A stretch of DNA of 55,623 nucleotides from Kaistia terrae (GTDB taxonomy: Bacteria; Pseudomonadota; Alphaproteobacteria; Rhizobiales; Kaistiaceae). The notes beneath the pieces were generated by a model, which was not told the origin of the DNA, made no database searches, and saw nothing but the letters and a program-made list of their open reading frames with translations. This document shows positions 1-10,702 of this stretch, one piece after another; the stretch's first letter is position 1, and each line of letters opens with the position of its first letter. The position numbers were made by a program, and so were the translations under genes. The stretch covers positions 1-55,623 of the forward strand of contig NZ_JAPKNH010000016.1 of the NCBI RefSeq assembly GCF_026344005.1, written 5' to 3'.

Positions 1-233
1 ATGCGGACTATCGGCGCACGGCCGCATAGGGCTCCGATTTGCGAGGTCCTAAAACCGGAGAGGGGTCGGCGCACTGTTCGCCGCGTGGGCCTGAGCGAGG
101 AGGGAGGTCGAGGGGCCGGAGGACGCTAAGATGATTAGTCCTCACGAGGCAATTGGACGCAGCGCTATACGATAGTATCAGCACGTGACTGAGCACCTCG
201 GTAGCGCAGCGGGCTGGCCTGCCAAACATGAGT

Positions 234-262
234 AAAAGGAGGCGGCGGCATGCGCCGCCTCC
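234..262 (-). terminator. Intrinsic terminator of the sugar-binding protein gene
   Basis: A perfect 10-bp inverted repeat (238-247 with 253-262, 5-nt loop) is followed on the minus strand by TTTT (complement of 234-237). It begins 8 bases beyond the stop codon of the leftward binding-protein gene, which suits a rho-independent terminator. The sequence from 1 to 233 shows no convincing gene. Confidence 0.85.
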
Positions 263-269
263 GACAGCG

Positions 270-1310
270 TCACTCCTTGGCCGCAGCCTCGACGTTCTCG
301 GCATTGTAGAGCGAGAACGGCCCCATCAGGATGCGGAGGCCCTTTTCGCGGGTCGGGTCCTTGGTGATGGTGCGATCGCCCAAGCGGCCGGCCTTGACGA
401 CGGCGCCTTCCTCCGCCTTCACGGTGCCGGTCGCCAGCGCATAGGCGGTCTGATAGGCGAGATAGCCGAGATCTTTGAAGCTCCAGAGCGCGAATTCCGG
501 CGCACAGCCATTCTGCGTGTAGGAGAGCATTTCGGACGGCACGCCGAGACCGGTGACCTTGATCTTCTCGCAGAGACCCTCGTCCTGCAGCGCCTTGGCG
601 GCGGACGGTGCGCCGACCGTGGTGGGCGCGACGATCAGCTTCAGGTTCGGGTGCTTGTCGACCAGCGCCAGCGCGAGATTGTAGCTCGTCTCGGCCTGGT
701 CGTTGCCGTAAACGGTGTCGACAAGCTTGAGCGAGGCGAACTTCGCGTCGCTCTTCAGGACCTGGTTCATCGACTTGATCCAGGCGTTCTGGTTGGCCGC
801 GTCGGCCGAACCGGAGAGGATGGCGAACTCGCCACCGGCCTCGCTCAGGATCTTCAGCGCCATGTCGGCCAGCACGCGGCCGGTCTCGTCGAAATCGACC
901 TGAGCGACGAACACGTCCTCGCCCTCGGCCGACGGGATCGGCGAATCCCAGGTGACGACCTTGACGCCCTTGTCATGGGCGGCCCTGGCGGCCGGCGCGA
1001 TCTGGTCGCCGGAATTGTTCGAGATCATGATCGCGCCGACGCCCTGCGTGGTGGCGTTGGTGACGATCTCGATCTGGCCGGCAACGCTGTTCTCCGGGGT
1101 CGGGCCGAGGAACTGCAGCGGGCGCTCGTTCTTGAGCTCCGTGGCGGCTTCCTGGGCACCGGTATTCGCCTGGTCGAACACGATGATGCCGAGATATTTG
1201 GGCAGCAGTACCATGTCGACCGGCTTCCCCGCGCCGGCGTCCTGGGCAACCGCAACAGAACCCGCCATCATGGAGATCGCCGCGGCGGCAGCCAACAACT
1301 TCGCTTTCAT
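270..1310 (-). CDS. RhaS-like sugar ABC transporter substrate-binding protein
   Basis: This is a periplasmic binding protein of the ribose/rhamnose class that would deliver a sugar or polyol to the inner-membrane permease. The ATG at 1310 opens a typical Sec signal peptide (positively charged start, Ala-rich core, cleavage near VAVAQ-DAG, residue ~23). The 346-aa length fits the family. The body has the periplasmic-binding-protein type-1 fold signs: an early beta strand with [12 protein letters not shown], a TWDSP strand near the hinge and [21 protein letters not shown] near the C terminus. It most resembles RhaS of rhizobial rhamnose transporters, but the true ligand cannot be read from sequence. 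It lies 14 bp downstream of a permease on the same strand and ends in a strong terminator. ATPase and second permease are encoded divergently, so the transporter is split over two transcripts. Confidence 0.9.
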   Translation of the reverse strand: MKAKLLAAAAAISMMAGSVAVAQDAGAGKPVDMVLLPKYLGIIVFDQANTGAQEAATELKNERPLQFLGPTPENSVAGQIEIVTNATTQGVGAIMISNNSGDQIAPAARAAHDKGVKVVTWDSPIPSAEGEDVFVAQVDFDETGRVLADMALKILSEAGGEFAILSGSADAANQNAWIKSMNQVLKSDAKFASLKLVDTVYGNDQAETSYNLALALVDKHPNLKLIVAPTTVGAPSAAKALQDEGLCEKIKVTGLGVPSEMLSYTQNGCAPEFALWSFKDLGYLAYQTAYALATGTVKAEEGAVVKAGRLGDRTITKDPTREKGLRILMGPFSLYNAENVEAAAKE

Positions 1311-1324
1311 GGGTATTTTCCTCC

Positions 1325-2278
1325 CTATGTTACCCTGGAACGAACTTTCGAGACGAGAAACGGCACCGCGGCCGACAGGATCAGCAGAACGCCGATCACG
1401 ATCGACTGGGAATTGCCGGTCAGATTGGCCAGCCCCATGCCGTTTCGAAGATTGAGGACGAGAAGGATCGCGAGAAAGACCCCGAGCAGCGATCCCGATC
1501 CGCCGAAGATGCTGACGCCGCCGAGCAGGACCATGGTGATGATCTCCAACTCGAAGCCCTGGGCGAGGTCGCCGCGGACGGAGCCGAGCCGGGCGGCATA
1601 GAGGACGCCAGCTAGCGCGGCGACGAAGCCCGACATCAAGAACAGCGAGAATTTCACCCGCGCCACGGCGACGCCCGAATAGCGGGCGACATCGACGCCA
1701 TTGCCGATCACGTAGATCTTCCGGCCGAAGGTGGACAGATGCAGGATCGCGACGGCGGCCAGAAGAACCACGACAAAGACGATCAACGCGAAGGGCAAGG
1801 GGCCGAGAAAAGCCTTCTGGCCGAGATCGGTGAACCATTGCGGGAAGCCGCCGATGGCGCGGTCCTCGAGCAGGACCCGGGCAAGGCCCCGGAAGCCGAT
1901 CAGTCCGGCCAGAGTCACGACCAGCGACGGCAGGCCGACATAGGCGACGAAGAGGCCGTTGATGCAGCCGGCTGCCAGACCGCCGAGCAGGGCCACCACG
2001 ATCGCCACCGGCATGCCGACACCAATGGATGTCAGATAGGCTAGCAGACAGGCGGCAAACCCCATCACCGAGGCAACGGAGAGGTCGATCTCGCCATTGA
2101 TGATCAGCAGCGCCATGATAAGCGCTATAACGATCTTCTCAATGGAGAGTTGAAACAGATTGATGATGTTCGACCCCGAAATATAATGCGGGGACATGAA
2201 CGAGTTTCCGACAATAGTTGCTGCGAGCAATAGGAGAAGAAAAATCTCCCAGCCGCGAAACGCTTTTGATAGCTGCAT
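1325..2278 (-). CDS. Sugar ABC transporter permease (RbsC/RhaP-type)
   Basis: Inner-membrane permease of the BPD_transp_2 family (RbsC, RhaP/RhaQ, LsrC/LsrD), 317 aa with about 8-10 hydrophobic segments. Family hallmarks are the [12 protein letters not shown] segment near residue 60 (the usual G-GIDLSVG region) and the [18 protein letters not shown] stretch near 245-262. The ATG at 2278 was chosen because a strong GGAGGGGG ribosome site sits directly upstream; a longer frame to 2341 lacks one. It is followed after 14 bp by the binding-protein gene and is transcribed away from the ATPase gene, with the 295-bp gap holding palindromes. It presumably forms a heterodimer with the permease at 4108-5145. 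Confidence 0.88.
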   Translation of the reverse strand: MQLSKAFRGWEIFLLLLLAATIVGNSFMSPHYISGSNIINLFQLSIEKIVIALIMALLIINGEIDLSVASVMGFAACLLAYLTSIGVGMPVAIVVALLGGLAAGCINGLFVAYVGLPSLVVTLAGLIGFRGLARVLLEDRAIGGFPQWFTDLGQKAFLGPLPFALIVFVVVLLAAVAILHLSTFGRKIYVIGNGVDVARYSGVAVARVKFSLFLMSGFVAALAGVLYAARLGSVRGDLAQGFELEIITMVLLGGVSIFGGSGSLLGVFLAILLVLNLRNGMGLANLTGNSQSIVIGVLLILSAAVPFLVSKVRSRVT

Positions 2279-2403
2279 TTCCCCCTCCGAGCCGCCACGA
2301 ATAAGCAGATAAATCTGCCCTCCGCATCGAAGCTGCCCCATATTGGCAGGCTAGTCTGAGCCGTAAGGCCTCTAACCGTATCCAATTCTCCTTTTTTGGA
2401 TAG

Positions 2404-2453
2404 ATCCTATTTTTTGATATTGCAAGTAGGATTCATATCGATATTGATAGGAT
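2404..2453. promoter_or_regulatory. Palindromic AT-rich control region between divergent transporter operons
   Basis: Between the two divergent transcripts lies an AT-rich patch very different from its GC-rich surroundings. It contains an outer inverted repeat (ATCCTAT at 2404-2410 with ATAGGAT at 2447-2453), an inner palindrome ATATCGATAT (2435-2444) and a further TAGGAT at 2427-2432. This arrangement suggests an operator for a local regulator, possibly the FadR-type protein at 7674. That assignment is inference from proximity. No unambiguous -35/-10 pair was assigned. Confidence 0.5.
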
Positions 2454-2573
2454 TAATTCGGGAGGATGCCGGACACTGCGGAACCCGCGGATCCGGGAAG
2501 GATGTCGTCGTCACCGGACGCCTGGAGGGGCGTTCGGCCGGGTTGCAGCCCGCGCGTCGGCCTTGAGGGGGGA

Positions 2574-4094
<1,521 letters not shown>

Positions 4095-4107
4095 ATAGGA
4101 AGTCGCC

Positions 4108-5145
4108 ATGAACGGACTACGCCTGCGTCCCGAACGCGTCCGGGAACTCAGCCTGCTAGCGATCATCGCCATCGCGGTTCTGGTGTTCGCCACCATCATC
4201 GACGGCTATCTGTCGCCGCGCACCTTCAACCGCATCGCATCAAGCGTCATCATCATCGCGGTCGTCGCCGCCGGCCAGACGCTGGTCGTGCTGACCCGCA
4301 ATATCGACCTCTCGGTCGGCGCGATGGTCGGCTGCGTCGCCTATTTCACCGGCGCCCTGCTCGCGGCCAATCACGGGCTGCCGCCGGTGCTGGCGATCGC
4401 GCTCGCCGTCGCGATTGGCACGCTGATGGGCGCGGTCAACGGCGCCCTCGTCGTCTTCGCCCGCATCCCGTCGATCATCGTCACGCTCGGAACCATGGCG
4501 GTATTTCGCGGGCTGCTGGTCGAATTCTCCGGCGCCAAGTCGATCACCACCGCCAACCTGCCCTCCTGGCTCGTCAACCTGCCGCAGATGACCGTGCTGT
4601 CGATCGGCAGCTTCGACGTCCGCGCCATGGTCGCGCTGGCGCTGGTGACGATCATCCTGTTCCAGATCGGCATGTCGGTGCTGCGCGTCGGCCGCCACTT
4701 CTACGCCGTCGGTTCGAACCCGGACGCCGCTCATTTCACCGGCCTGCCGGTACGGCGCGTGATCTTCTCGGCCTTCCTCCTGTCAGGCGCCATGTCGGGG
4801 CTTGCCGGCTTCATGACCCTGGCGCGTTTCGGCACGATTACCGTCGAGGCGGCGATGGGGCTAGAGCTCGAGTCGATCGCGGCCGTAGTGGTCGGCGGCG
4901 TCAACATCTTCGGCGGCGCCGGATCGATCATCGGCGCGACGCTCGGCGCGATCCTGATCGGCACGCTGGAGCAGAGCCTGTTCCGCCTGCAGATCAACCA
5001 GTTCTGGCTCGACGCGCTGCTTGGCCTTCTCATCCTGGTCGCCGTCGCCAGCGACTCCGTCCTGATCACCCGGCTGCGCAAGTTCTGGAACGAAGCGCGC
5101 GCCAAACGCCGCCGACTGCCGGCTGCAACTGATACGCCTTCCTGA
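4108..5145 (+). CDS. Second sugar ABC transporter permease
   Basis: A BPD_transp_2 family permease of 345 aa with about ten membrane segments, preceded by an AGGAAG ribosome site. Diagnostic segments are LTRNIDLSVGAMVG near residue 70 and VVVGGVNIFGGAGSIIG near 255-271, the same landmarks as in the permease at 1325-2278. The two therefore form the expected pair of a RhaP/RhaQ- or LsrC/LsrD-like system. The C terminus is a short basic cytoplasmic tail. It is probably co-transcribed with the ATPase upstream (13 bp gap) and the SDR downstream (46 bp gap). Confidence 0.9.
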   Translation: MNGLRLRPERVRELSLLAIIAIAVLVFATIIDGYLSPRTFNRIASSVIIIAVVAAGQTLVVLTRNIDLSVGAMVGCVAYFTGALLAANHGLPPVLAIALAVAIGTLMGAVNGALVVFARIPSIIVTLGTMAVFRGLLVEFSGAKSITTANLPSWLVNLPQMTVLSIGSFDVRAMVALALVTIILFQIGMSVLRVGRHFYAVGSNPDAAHFTGLPVRRVIFSAFLLSGAMSGLAGFMTLARFGTITVEAAMGLELESIAAVVVGGVNIFGGAGSIIGATLGAILIGTLEQSLFRLQINQFWLDALLGLLILVAVASDSVLITRLRKFWNEARAKRRRLPAATDTPS

Positions 5146-5191
5146 GGCCGCACCGCTGACACACCGAATTCCGAGCGTCAAAGGAGACAGA

Positions 5192-5962
5192 ATGTCCGTT
5201 CTTACCGAAAAACTGCGCCTTGATGGCAAGGTCGCCCTGGTCACGGGCGCTTCCCGTGGACTGGGCTTCGCCATCGCCGAAGCCTTCGCTGAAGCCGGGG
5301 CCAGGCTCGTGGTGTCGTCGCGTACCGCCAACCCGGCCGCGCTCAACCGCCTGCGCAGCCACGGCGTCGAAGTGGACCATGTCCAGGCCGACATGGAGGA
5401 TCCCGAAGCGCCGGAACAGCTCGTGCGCGAAGCGGTCAGCATCGCGGGCCGCCTCGACATCCTCGTCAACAATGCCGGCATCGCCGATCACGGCGACACG
5501 CACGAATTCTCCGAGGAACGCTTCCGCCGGACAATGGGGATCAACTTCGATTCAGTCTTCCGCTGCTGCCGCGCCGCTCTCGGTCCGATGCGGGCTCAGG
5601 GCGAAGGCGTAATCCTGAACATCGGTTCCATCGCCGGCTTTGTGTCGCTCGTCCCGCAGCCCCAGGCTGCCTACAACGCCTCCAAGGCTGCGGTACACAT
5701 GCTGACCAAGAGCCTCGCCAGTGACTACGCGGCGGAGAACATCCGCGTCAACGCGATCGCCCCCGGCTACATCATCACCGACATGACCGCCGGCGGCCTC
5801 GCCGATCCCGAGATGGCGCCGACCTGGAAGGCAATGACACCCATGGCGCGTCCCGGCCAGCCCGAGGACGTCGCCTGCGCGGCTGTGTTCCTTTGCTCAT
5901 CGGCCTCTGCCTACATCACCGGCGCCGTCATTCCGATCGATGGCGGCTACACCAGCCGCTAA
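5192..5962 (+). CDS. SDR-family NAD(P)-dependent dehydrogenase
   Basis: Classical short-chain dehydrogenase of 256 aa. Visible motifs are the cofactor-binding TGASRGLG (residues 19-26), NNAG (about 92-95), the catalytic Ser in GSIAG (about 148), YNASK holding the catalytic Tyr and Lys (about 166-170), and a C-terminal IDGGYTSR. An AAAGGAG site precedes the ATG. It probably oxidises the imported sugar or polyol, or a derivative, because it sits in the transporter operon and is followed by a GMC oxidoreductase. The exact substrate is not deducible. The family is certain; the substrate class is inferred. Confidence 0.9.
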   Translation: MSVLTEKLRLDGKVALVTGASRGLGFAIAEAFAEAGARLVVSSRTANPAALNRLRSHGVEVDHVQADMEDPEAPEQLVREAVSIAGRLDILVNNAGIADHGDTHEFSEERFRRTMGINFDSVFRCCRAALGPMRAQGEGVILNIGSIAGFVSLVPQPQAAYNASKAAVHMLTKSLASDYAAENIRVNAIAPGYIITDMTAGGLADPEMAPTWKAMTPMARPGQPEDVACAAVFLCSSASAYITGAVIPIDGGYTSR

Positions 5963-6014
5963 TGCCATGACACGTCTCGCGCGGCGCGGCTGGGCGATTT
6001 CCCAGGAGAGTAAG

Positions 6015-7622
6015 GTGAAGTACGACTACATCATTGCCGGCGGCGGCTCGTCGGCCTGCGTCGCCGCGGCACGACTCGTATTGGAATTCGGCGCGCGCGT
6101 CCTCCTGGTTGAACGCGGCCCGGCCCGCTATGCGCGGCTGATGCGCATGCCGGCCGGCTACATGAAATATCTCTGCCGAGAAGACTATCTGGAGATGCAC
6201 AAGTCCGTGGCCCAGCCGCGGCTGAACGGCCGTGCGCCGATCGTGCCGCAGGCCAAGGTGCTGGGCGGCGGCAGCTCGGTCAACGCAATGGTCTACATGC
6301 GCGGCCAGCATGAGGACTACAACCACTGGGACGCCTATCTCGGCGGCGACAGCGGCTGGTCCTACAAGGACCTGCTGCCGCATTTCACCTCGCTCGAAAA
6401 CAACCGCCGCCTGAACGACGCCTATCACGGCACCGGCGGCAAGCTGCTAGTCTCCGATCCTGGCCAGCTCTGCGAGATGACCGAGGATTTCGTCCTCGCC
6501 GCACAGGCGATGGGCCTGCCCTTCAATCCCGACTTCAACGGCCGCCGGCAGAATGGCGTCGGCATCATGCAGCACACCATGGGCAAGGCGGGCGGCGCGA
6601 TGCGGCGGAGCGACGCTGTGTTCTCGTTCCTGGCCGACGCGATGCGCGACAAGCGGCTGACCGTCGTCACCGATGCGCTGGTGTCCCGCATCATCGTTGA
6701 GAACGGCCGGGCGGTCGGCATCGAATACACCCATGAGGGCCGCAGCGTGCGCGCCACCGCCAGCGAGGAAGTGCTGGTCGCGACCGGCACCTACAACACC
6801 GCCAAGCTTCTGATGCTGTCGGGCATCGGGCCGTCGGCGCATCTGGCCGAGCACGGCATCCGCGTCCAGGCCGACCTGCCCGGCGTCGGCCAGAACCTGC
6901 AGGATCACCACGAGGTTCCCGTCATCTGCTCGAGCCGGCGCGCCAGCGGCTATTTCGGCCAGGACAAGGGCTGGAACATGATTCGCAACGGCCTGCAGTA
7001 CCTGCTCTTCGGTACGGGACCGGTGACGACGACCGGCATCGAATCCTGCCTATTCTACGATCCCGACGGCGGGGAGCGTCCCACCATCCAGCTCTATTGC
7101 GCGCCGATCGTCTATCTCGACCGCGACATCACCGACATGAAGTCGACGCATGGCGTCACGCTCACCTCCTGCCTGCTGCGCCCGAAGGCGCGCGGTTCGG
7201 TCCGCCTGCGCTCCGCCAGGGCCAGCGACCAGCCCATCGTCGATTCGAACTTCTTCGGCGAGGACGAGGACCTCCGGACGACGATCCGTTCGCTGCGTTT
7301 CGCCAGGAAACTGCTCGCCGCCGAGCCGATCGCGGCCAACATCGCGGCCGAGATGCTGCCCGGCCGCGACGTCGACAGCGACGAAGCCCTCGCCCAGCAC
7401 TGCTATCGCTTCGTGAAGACCAACTATCACCCGTGCGGCACGGCCAGGATGGGGCCGGACGGCGATGCGATGGCGGTGCTCGACAGCCATTTGCGGGTAC
7501 GCGGCGTCGATGGCCTGCGGGTGATCGACTGCGCCGCGGTGCCATTCATTCCCTCCGGCAACACCAACGCGATCGCGCTCGCCCTCGGCAGCAAGGCCGT
7601 ATCGCTCATCATGGACAAATGA
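6015..7622 (+). CDS. GMC-family FAD-dependent oxidoreductase
   Basis: A glucose-methanol-choline family flavoenzyme (535 aa) that oxidises an alcohol group. The N-terminal FAD-binding motif reads IAGGGSSAC, where the third glycine of the usual GGGSAG is alanine. The GMC block around [17 protein letters not shown] (residues ~80-96) is clear, as is the C-terminal catalytic region [11 protein letters not shown] (His about 475) and [20 protein letters not shown] start at 6015 is chosen because AGGAGAG lies just ahead and the protein then begins directly at the Rossmann strand; the frame is open further upstream to 5940. Choline dehydrogenase-like in general form, but the context (sugar transporter, SDR) argues for a sugar or polyol substrate. 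Confidence 0.9.
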   Translation: MKYDYIIAGGGSSACVAAARLVLEFGARVLLVERGPARYARLMRMPAGYMKYLCREDYLEMHKSVAQPRLNGRAPIVPQAKVLGGGSSVNAMVYMRGQHEDYNHWDAYLGGDSGWSYKDLLPHFTSLENNRRLNDAYHGTGGKLLVSDPGQLCEMTEDFVLAAQAMGLPFNPDFNGRRQNGVGIMQHTMGKAGGAMRRSDAVFSFLADAMRDKRLTVVTDALVSRIIVENGRAVGIEYTHEGRSVRATASEEVLVATGTYNTAKLLMLSGIGPSAHLAEHGIRVQADLPGVGQNLQDHHEVPVICSSRRASGYFGQDKGWNMIRNGLQYLLFGTGPVTTTGIESCLFYDPDGGERPTIQLYCAPIVYLDRDITDMKSTHGVTLTSCLLRPKARGSVRLRSARASDQPIVDSNFFGEDEDLRTTIRSLRFARKLLAAEPIAANIAAEMLPGRDVDSDEALAQHCYRFVKTNYHPCGTARMGPDGDAMAVLDSHLRVRGVDGLRVIDCAAVPFIPSGNTNAIALALGSKAVSLIMDK

Positions 7623-7673
7623 GATAGGCCTTGCGTCACGTCATCTGATTCTTCTGCAAAGGAATTGCCGCAC

Positions 7674-8429
7674 GTGAAGCAGGCATTTATTCGGCGCAAG
7701 GCTGGCGAACCGCAGGCGGACCGCAAGGTGTCGCTGGTCGATCGGGTCGTCGACGATCTTGGCACCGCGATCGTACAGGGGCGCTATCCAGAAGTTAGTC
7801 ACCTGCCGGTCGAGGCGACAATCGCCGCCGAGCTCGGCGTCAGCCGGAATGTCCTGCGCGAGGCAATCAAGCTGCTCTCCGCCAAGGGGCTCGTCCGCAC
7901 CGACCGCGGCTCCGGAATGACCGTCCTACCGCGCAAAGAGTGGAACTATCTCGACCCGGACCTGCTGGGATGGTCGCTGAGCCAGCCGGCACTTAGCGAG
8001 GATCTCGTCGACGAGCTCAACACATTGCGCGAACTCGTCGAGCCGCAGGTCGCCGCTATGGCTGCCAGGGTGGCCTCGACGATCGAGGTCCTCCGGCTCT
8101 TCGAAGCCTATGAGATGATGGAGAACGCGCCCAACAAGTTTGCCGGTGTCGAAGCCGACATCCTGTTCCATCGCCGCATGTTCGAGGCCTGCCACAACAA
8201 GATGCTGCTCAGCCTCATGCAGACGGTGGCAGTCGTTCTTCGGTCCAACTTCTCACTGGCCATCGATGTCGACCTGGTCGCCACGCAATATCCGGACGAC
8301 CACCTCCTGGTGGCCGAGGCCATTCAGCGGCGCGACGAGGACGGGGCAAGGGCAGTGATGGCAACCCTGCTCGAAAAAAACCGGAACAACATCGCCCAAA
8401 TGCGCGCAATGCCGAGAATAAAGCGCTGA
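7674..8429 (+). CDS. FadR/GntR-family transcriptional regulator
   Basis: GntR-family regulator of the FadR (FCD) subfamily, about 251 aa. The winged helix spans residues ~20-85, with the recognition region ELGVSRNVLREAIKLLSAKG and wing TDRGSGMTVL. The C-terminal all-helical FCD ligand domain shows ELRELVEPQ, ADILFHRRMFEACHN and the late DDHLLVAEAI segment containing the metal-binding-type histidines. The GTG at 7674 follows AAAGGA by 10 bases; an in-frame TTG at 7665 is the alternative. It closes the sugar cluster and probably controls it, with a pathway intermediate as ligand (inference). Confidence 0.88.
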   Translation: MKQAFIRRKAGEPQADRKVSLVDRVVDDLGTAIVQGRYPEVSHLPVEATIAAELGVSRNVLREAIKLLSAKGLVRTDRGSGMTVLPRKEWNYLDPDLLGWSLSQPALSEDLVDELNTLRELVEPQVAAMAARVASTIEVLRLFEAYEMMENAPNKFAGVEADILFHRRMFEACHNKMLLSLMQTVAVVLRSNFSLAIDVDLVATQYPDDHLLVAEAIQRRDEDGARAVMATLLEKNRNNIAQMRAMPRIKR

Positions 8430-8972
8430 GCACGCCGTCAGCTTGTTCCTGGGCGCCGCAGCATGACAGGCCCGGTTGCGAACAAACGTCTCTCGAGACC
8501 TTTCGGGGGTGGTCAGGCTTTGTCCTCGTCTGAATGCAAATGGCCTCGATTGGCTCATCAGCTATTGCTTTGAGGCGTCGCGGTGGTCCGGCCCCTTTGC
8601 GACCGTGTATTCGGTGGTGAGGTCGAGAAAGCCAAGGCCGGAGGGTGGGACGTCAGCTTGGATCTCATCCCGTCCAATCCATGCGGATTGTTGCTTAGGC
8701 TATCGATGCGAACCTAGCTGGGACAATTGAGCTCCTGCAGCCGATCGGCCGGCTCGTCAAAAGCAAACCGGGCGTAGCTGATCATCCGTGAAGTCTGCTT
8801 TCGTTAGTTTTGCCGAAGAAGCAGCCAGTCCGCTTGCGGCCCCTTTCCCGTCGGCAATGCGCCCAAGTAGTACGTTGAGATCGGCGCGGCCGTTTCATGA
8901 GAGCAGACATGGTTGATGAGCGCTCTGGTAGCCGCTATACGCCATGAACGGACGTATCGACGGCGCGGTGTA
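8430..8972. other. Intergenic stretch without a convincing gene
   Basis: No reading frame here has recognisable protein features. A 64-codon leftward frame (8804-8998) is unremarkable and was not called. The stretch separates the sugar cluster from the nitrile hydratase operon and may be a junction of acquired DNA. No insertion-sequence ends or tRNA 3'-end copy could be seen. Confidence 0.5.
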
Positions 8973-9001
8973 TTGGCACTTATGCGCTCGAGTGGCATAA
9001 T
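8973..9001 (+). promoter_or_regulatory. Candidate sigma-70 promoter of the nitrile hydratase operon
   Basis: TTGGCA (8973-8978) and CATAAT (8996-9001) are separated by exactly 17 bases and lie 32 bases before the first ATG of the nitrile hydratase alpha gene. Spacing and sequence fit a vegetative promoter well. This is a reading by eye, not a measured start site. Confidence 0.6.
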
Positions 9002-9033
9002 CGGCGTCTTCGACGGTCTGAAGGTTCTCGGTC

Positions 9034-9654
9034 ATGTCCCACCACGACGATGATGAGGATCACTCGGAGCTCTCCGAGATGACGCTGCGCGTTCGTGCGC
9101 TAGAAACCGTCCTCCTGGAAAAAGGCCTGATCGATCCGGCAGTCCTCGATCTGATCGTCGAGGCGTATGAGACGAGAATTGGCCCGCGGAACGGTGCTAA
9201 GGTCGTGGCCAGGGCGTGGCTCGATCCTGACTTCAAGCGGGCTCTTCTTGAGGACGCGACTGCAGCCGTGTCGTCGCTCGGCCATGTCGGTGAGATCGGC
9301 GATCATTTGATCGCAGTCGAGAACCTGCCGACGCTTCATAACATGGTCGTCTGCACGCTCTGCTCCTGCTATCCGACGGACCTGCTGGGATTGCCACCGG
9401 TGTGGTACAAGTCAGCTCCCTATAGATCTCGTGTCGTCAGGAATGCCCGCGGCGTATTGGCCGAGTTTGGCGTCAACCTCCCGCCAGAAATGGAGATCCG
9501 AGTATGGGACTCGACGGCTGAGACCCGCTTCCTGGTCCTGCCCATGCGGCCCGCCGGTACTGAGGGCTTCGATGTGGATGCGCTCGCGTCCCTGGTGACC
9601 CGCGACTCGATGATCGGGACAGGTCTTCCAAAGTTACCGGAGGTTGGGCCATGA
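9034..9654 (+). CDS. nthA: Nitrile hydratase alpha subunit, cobalt type
   Basis: Metal-bearing subunit of nitrile hydratase, which hydrates nitriles to amides in the cytoplasm; 206 aa, normal for the family. The metal-claw motif is CTLCSC at residues 107-112. Thr at the second position is the mark of the cobalt form, whereas iron enzymes have Ser. The flanking [19 protein letters not shown] is strongly conserved. Just after the claw the sequence is YPTDLL where homologues usually have YPWPVL, so a normally conserved Trp is replaced. The N terminus is His/Asp-rich. The gene overlaps the beta-subunit gene by four bases (ATGA), so the two are translationally coupled. Confidence 0.95.
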   Translation: MSHHDDDEDHSELSEMTLRVRALETVLLEKGLIDPAVLDLIVEAYETRIGPRNGAKVVARAWLDPDFKRALLEDATAAVSSLGHVGEIGDHLIAVENLPTLHNMVVCTLCSCYPTDLLGLPPVWYKSAPYRSRVVRNARGVLAEFGVNLPPEMEIRVWDSTAETRFLVLPMRPAGTEGFDVDALASLVTRDSMIGTGLPKLPEVGP

Positions 9655-10307
9655 ACGGCGTCCACGACATGGGCGGCATGGATGGTTTTGGCCGGATCGA
9701 GCCGGAGCGAGACGAGCCGGTGTTCCACGCGCCCTGGGAAGGGCGGGTCATGGCGATGATGCGTGCGATGGGGTGCGTTGGAGGCTGGAACCTCGATATG
9801 TTCCGCAATGCGCGCGAGAGCCAGCCGCCCAGCTTCTATCTGACCGCCTCGTACTACAAGAGCTGGGAGAAGACGCTCGAGACTTTGCTGCTCGAGCGCG
9901 GCCTCGTCATGGAGGAAGAGATCGTTGCTAGCCGCTCATTTTCGGGATCAACAGTCGCCGGGCAACCGCTGAGGGCCGAAGACGTTTCAAAGGCGCTGAA
10001 ACGTCAGTCATATGAACGGTCGACCTCCGCGGCGGCGCTGTTCAAGGTCGGCGACGGCGTCCGGACGCGGAACATCCATCTGCCGACTCATACACGCCTT
10101 CCCCGCTATGCCCGAGGGCGGCGTGGAACTATCGAACGCGTTCACGGCTGCCATGTGTTTCCGGATAGTTCGGCCGTCGGCGCAGGAGACGATCCGCAAT
10201 GGCTCTATACGGTCGTTTTCGATGGCAGTGAGTTGTGGGGGACCGATGACGACCCAAGCTTGAAGGTCTCGGTCGAAGCGTTCGAGCCCTATTTGGAGGC
10301 CCTGTGA
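9651..10307 (+). CDS. nthB: Nitrile hydratase beta subunit
   Basis: Partner subunit forming the heterodimer with NthA, 218 aa. It opens with the family-typical [14 protein letters not shown] and has [11 protein letters not shown] (about residues 23-33) and [18 protein letters not shown] (about 64-81). The C-terminal half is an SH3-like barrel, with [32 protein letters not shown] and a closing Trp-Gly region ([23 protein letters not shown]). The start overlaps the nthA stop, and its own stop overlaps the GTG of the next gene, so all three form one tightly coupled operon. Confidence 0.95.
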   Translation: MNGVHDMGGMDGFGRIEPERDEPVFHAPWEGRVMAMMRAMGCVGGWNLDMFRNARESQPPSFYLTASYYKSWEKTLETLLLERGLVMEEEIVASRSFSGSTVAGQPLRAEDVSKALKRQSYERSTSAAALFKVGDGVRTRNIHLPTHTRLPRYARGRRGTIERVHGCHVFPDSSAVGAGDDPQWLYTVVFDGSELWGTDDDPSLKVSVEAFEPYLEAL

Positions 10308-10702
10308 CCTCCGCCAACTTGACTGAGCTGCCGGAGGAGGAGATCGCGCGCGGCACCCTTCGCGACGAGGGTGGGCCGATCTTCTGGGAGCCTTGGGAGG
10401 CTCAGGCTTTCGCGATCAAGAAACTTCTCTGCCAGAAAGGGCTTTTCAGCGAGGTCGAGTGGTCGGCAGTATTGGGAGAGGAGATCAGGCGGGCGCAAGA
10501 TGCCCAAGATCCCGACAAGGGCGACACCTACTATCAACACTGGGTGACCGCCTTGGAGCGGATTGTCGGAGACAAGACTATTGCGACAGCCGACGCGCTC
10601 AAGAGGTGCCGTATGGCATGGGATGCCGCGGCTCGGCGCACGCCTCATGGCAAACCGATCGAGCTGCCAAAGGACTGGGCGTCTGGGTTGGCGCTTTCGT
10701 AG
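10304..10702 (+). CDS. Nitrile hydratase accessory (activator-like) protein
   Basis: 132-aa protein starting at GTG 10304, overlapping the nthB stop (GTGA). It resembles the N-terminal part of the nitrile hydratase beta subunit (IFWEPWEAQAFAIKKLL compared with the beta-subunit APWEGRV segment) followed by DTYYQHWVTALERIV. This is how the small accessory proteins of cobalt nitrile hydratase operons look. Known members help insert cobalt or mature the alpha subunit by subunit swapping. The position directly after alpha and beta agrees. No cobalt transporter and no amidase gene follow. Confidence 0.85.
   Translation: MTSANLTELPEEEIARGTLRDEGGPIFWEPWEAQAFAIKKLLCQKGLFSEVEWSAVLGEEIRRAQDAQDPDKGDTYYQHWVTALERIVGDKTIATADALKRCRMAWDAAARRTPHGKPIELPKDWASGLALS

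Noticed and set aside
8804-8998. Possible 64-aa leftward gene upstream of nthA
   Set aside because: Overlaps the predicted promoter and shows no recognisable features.
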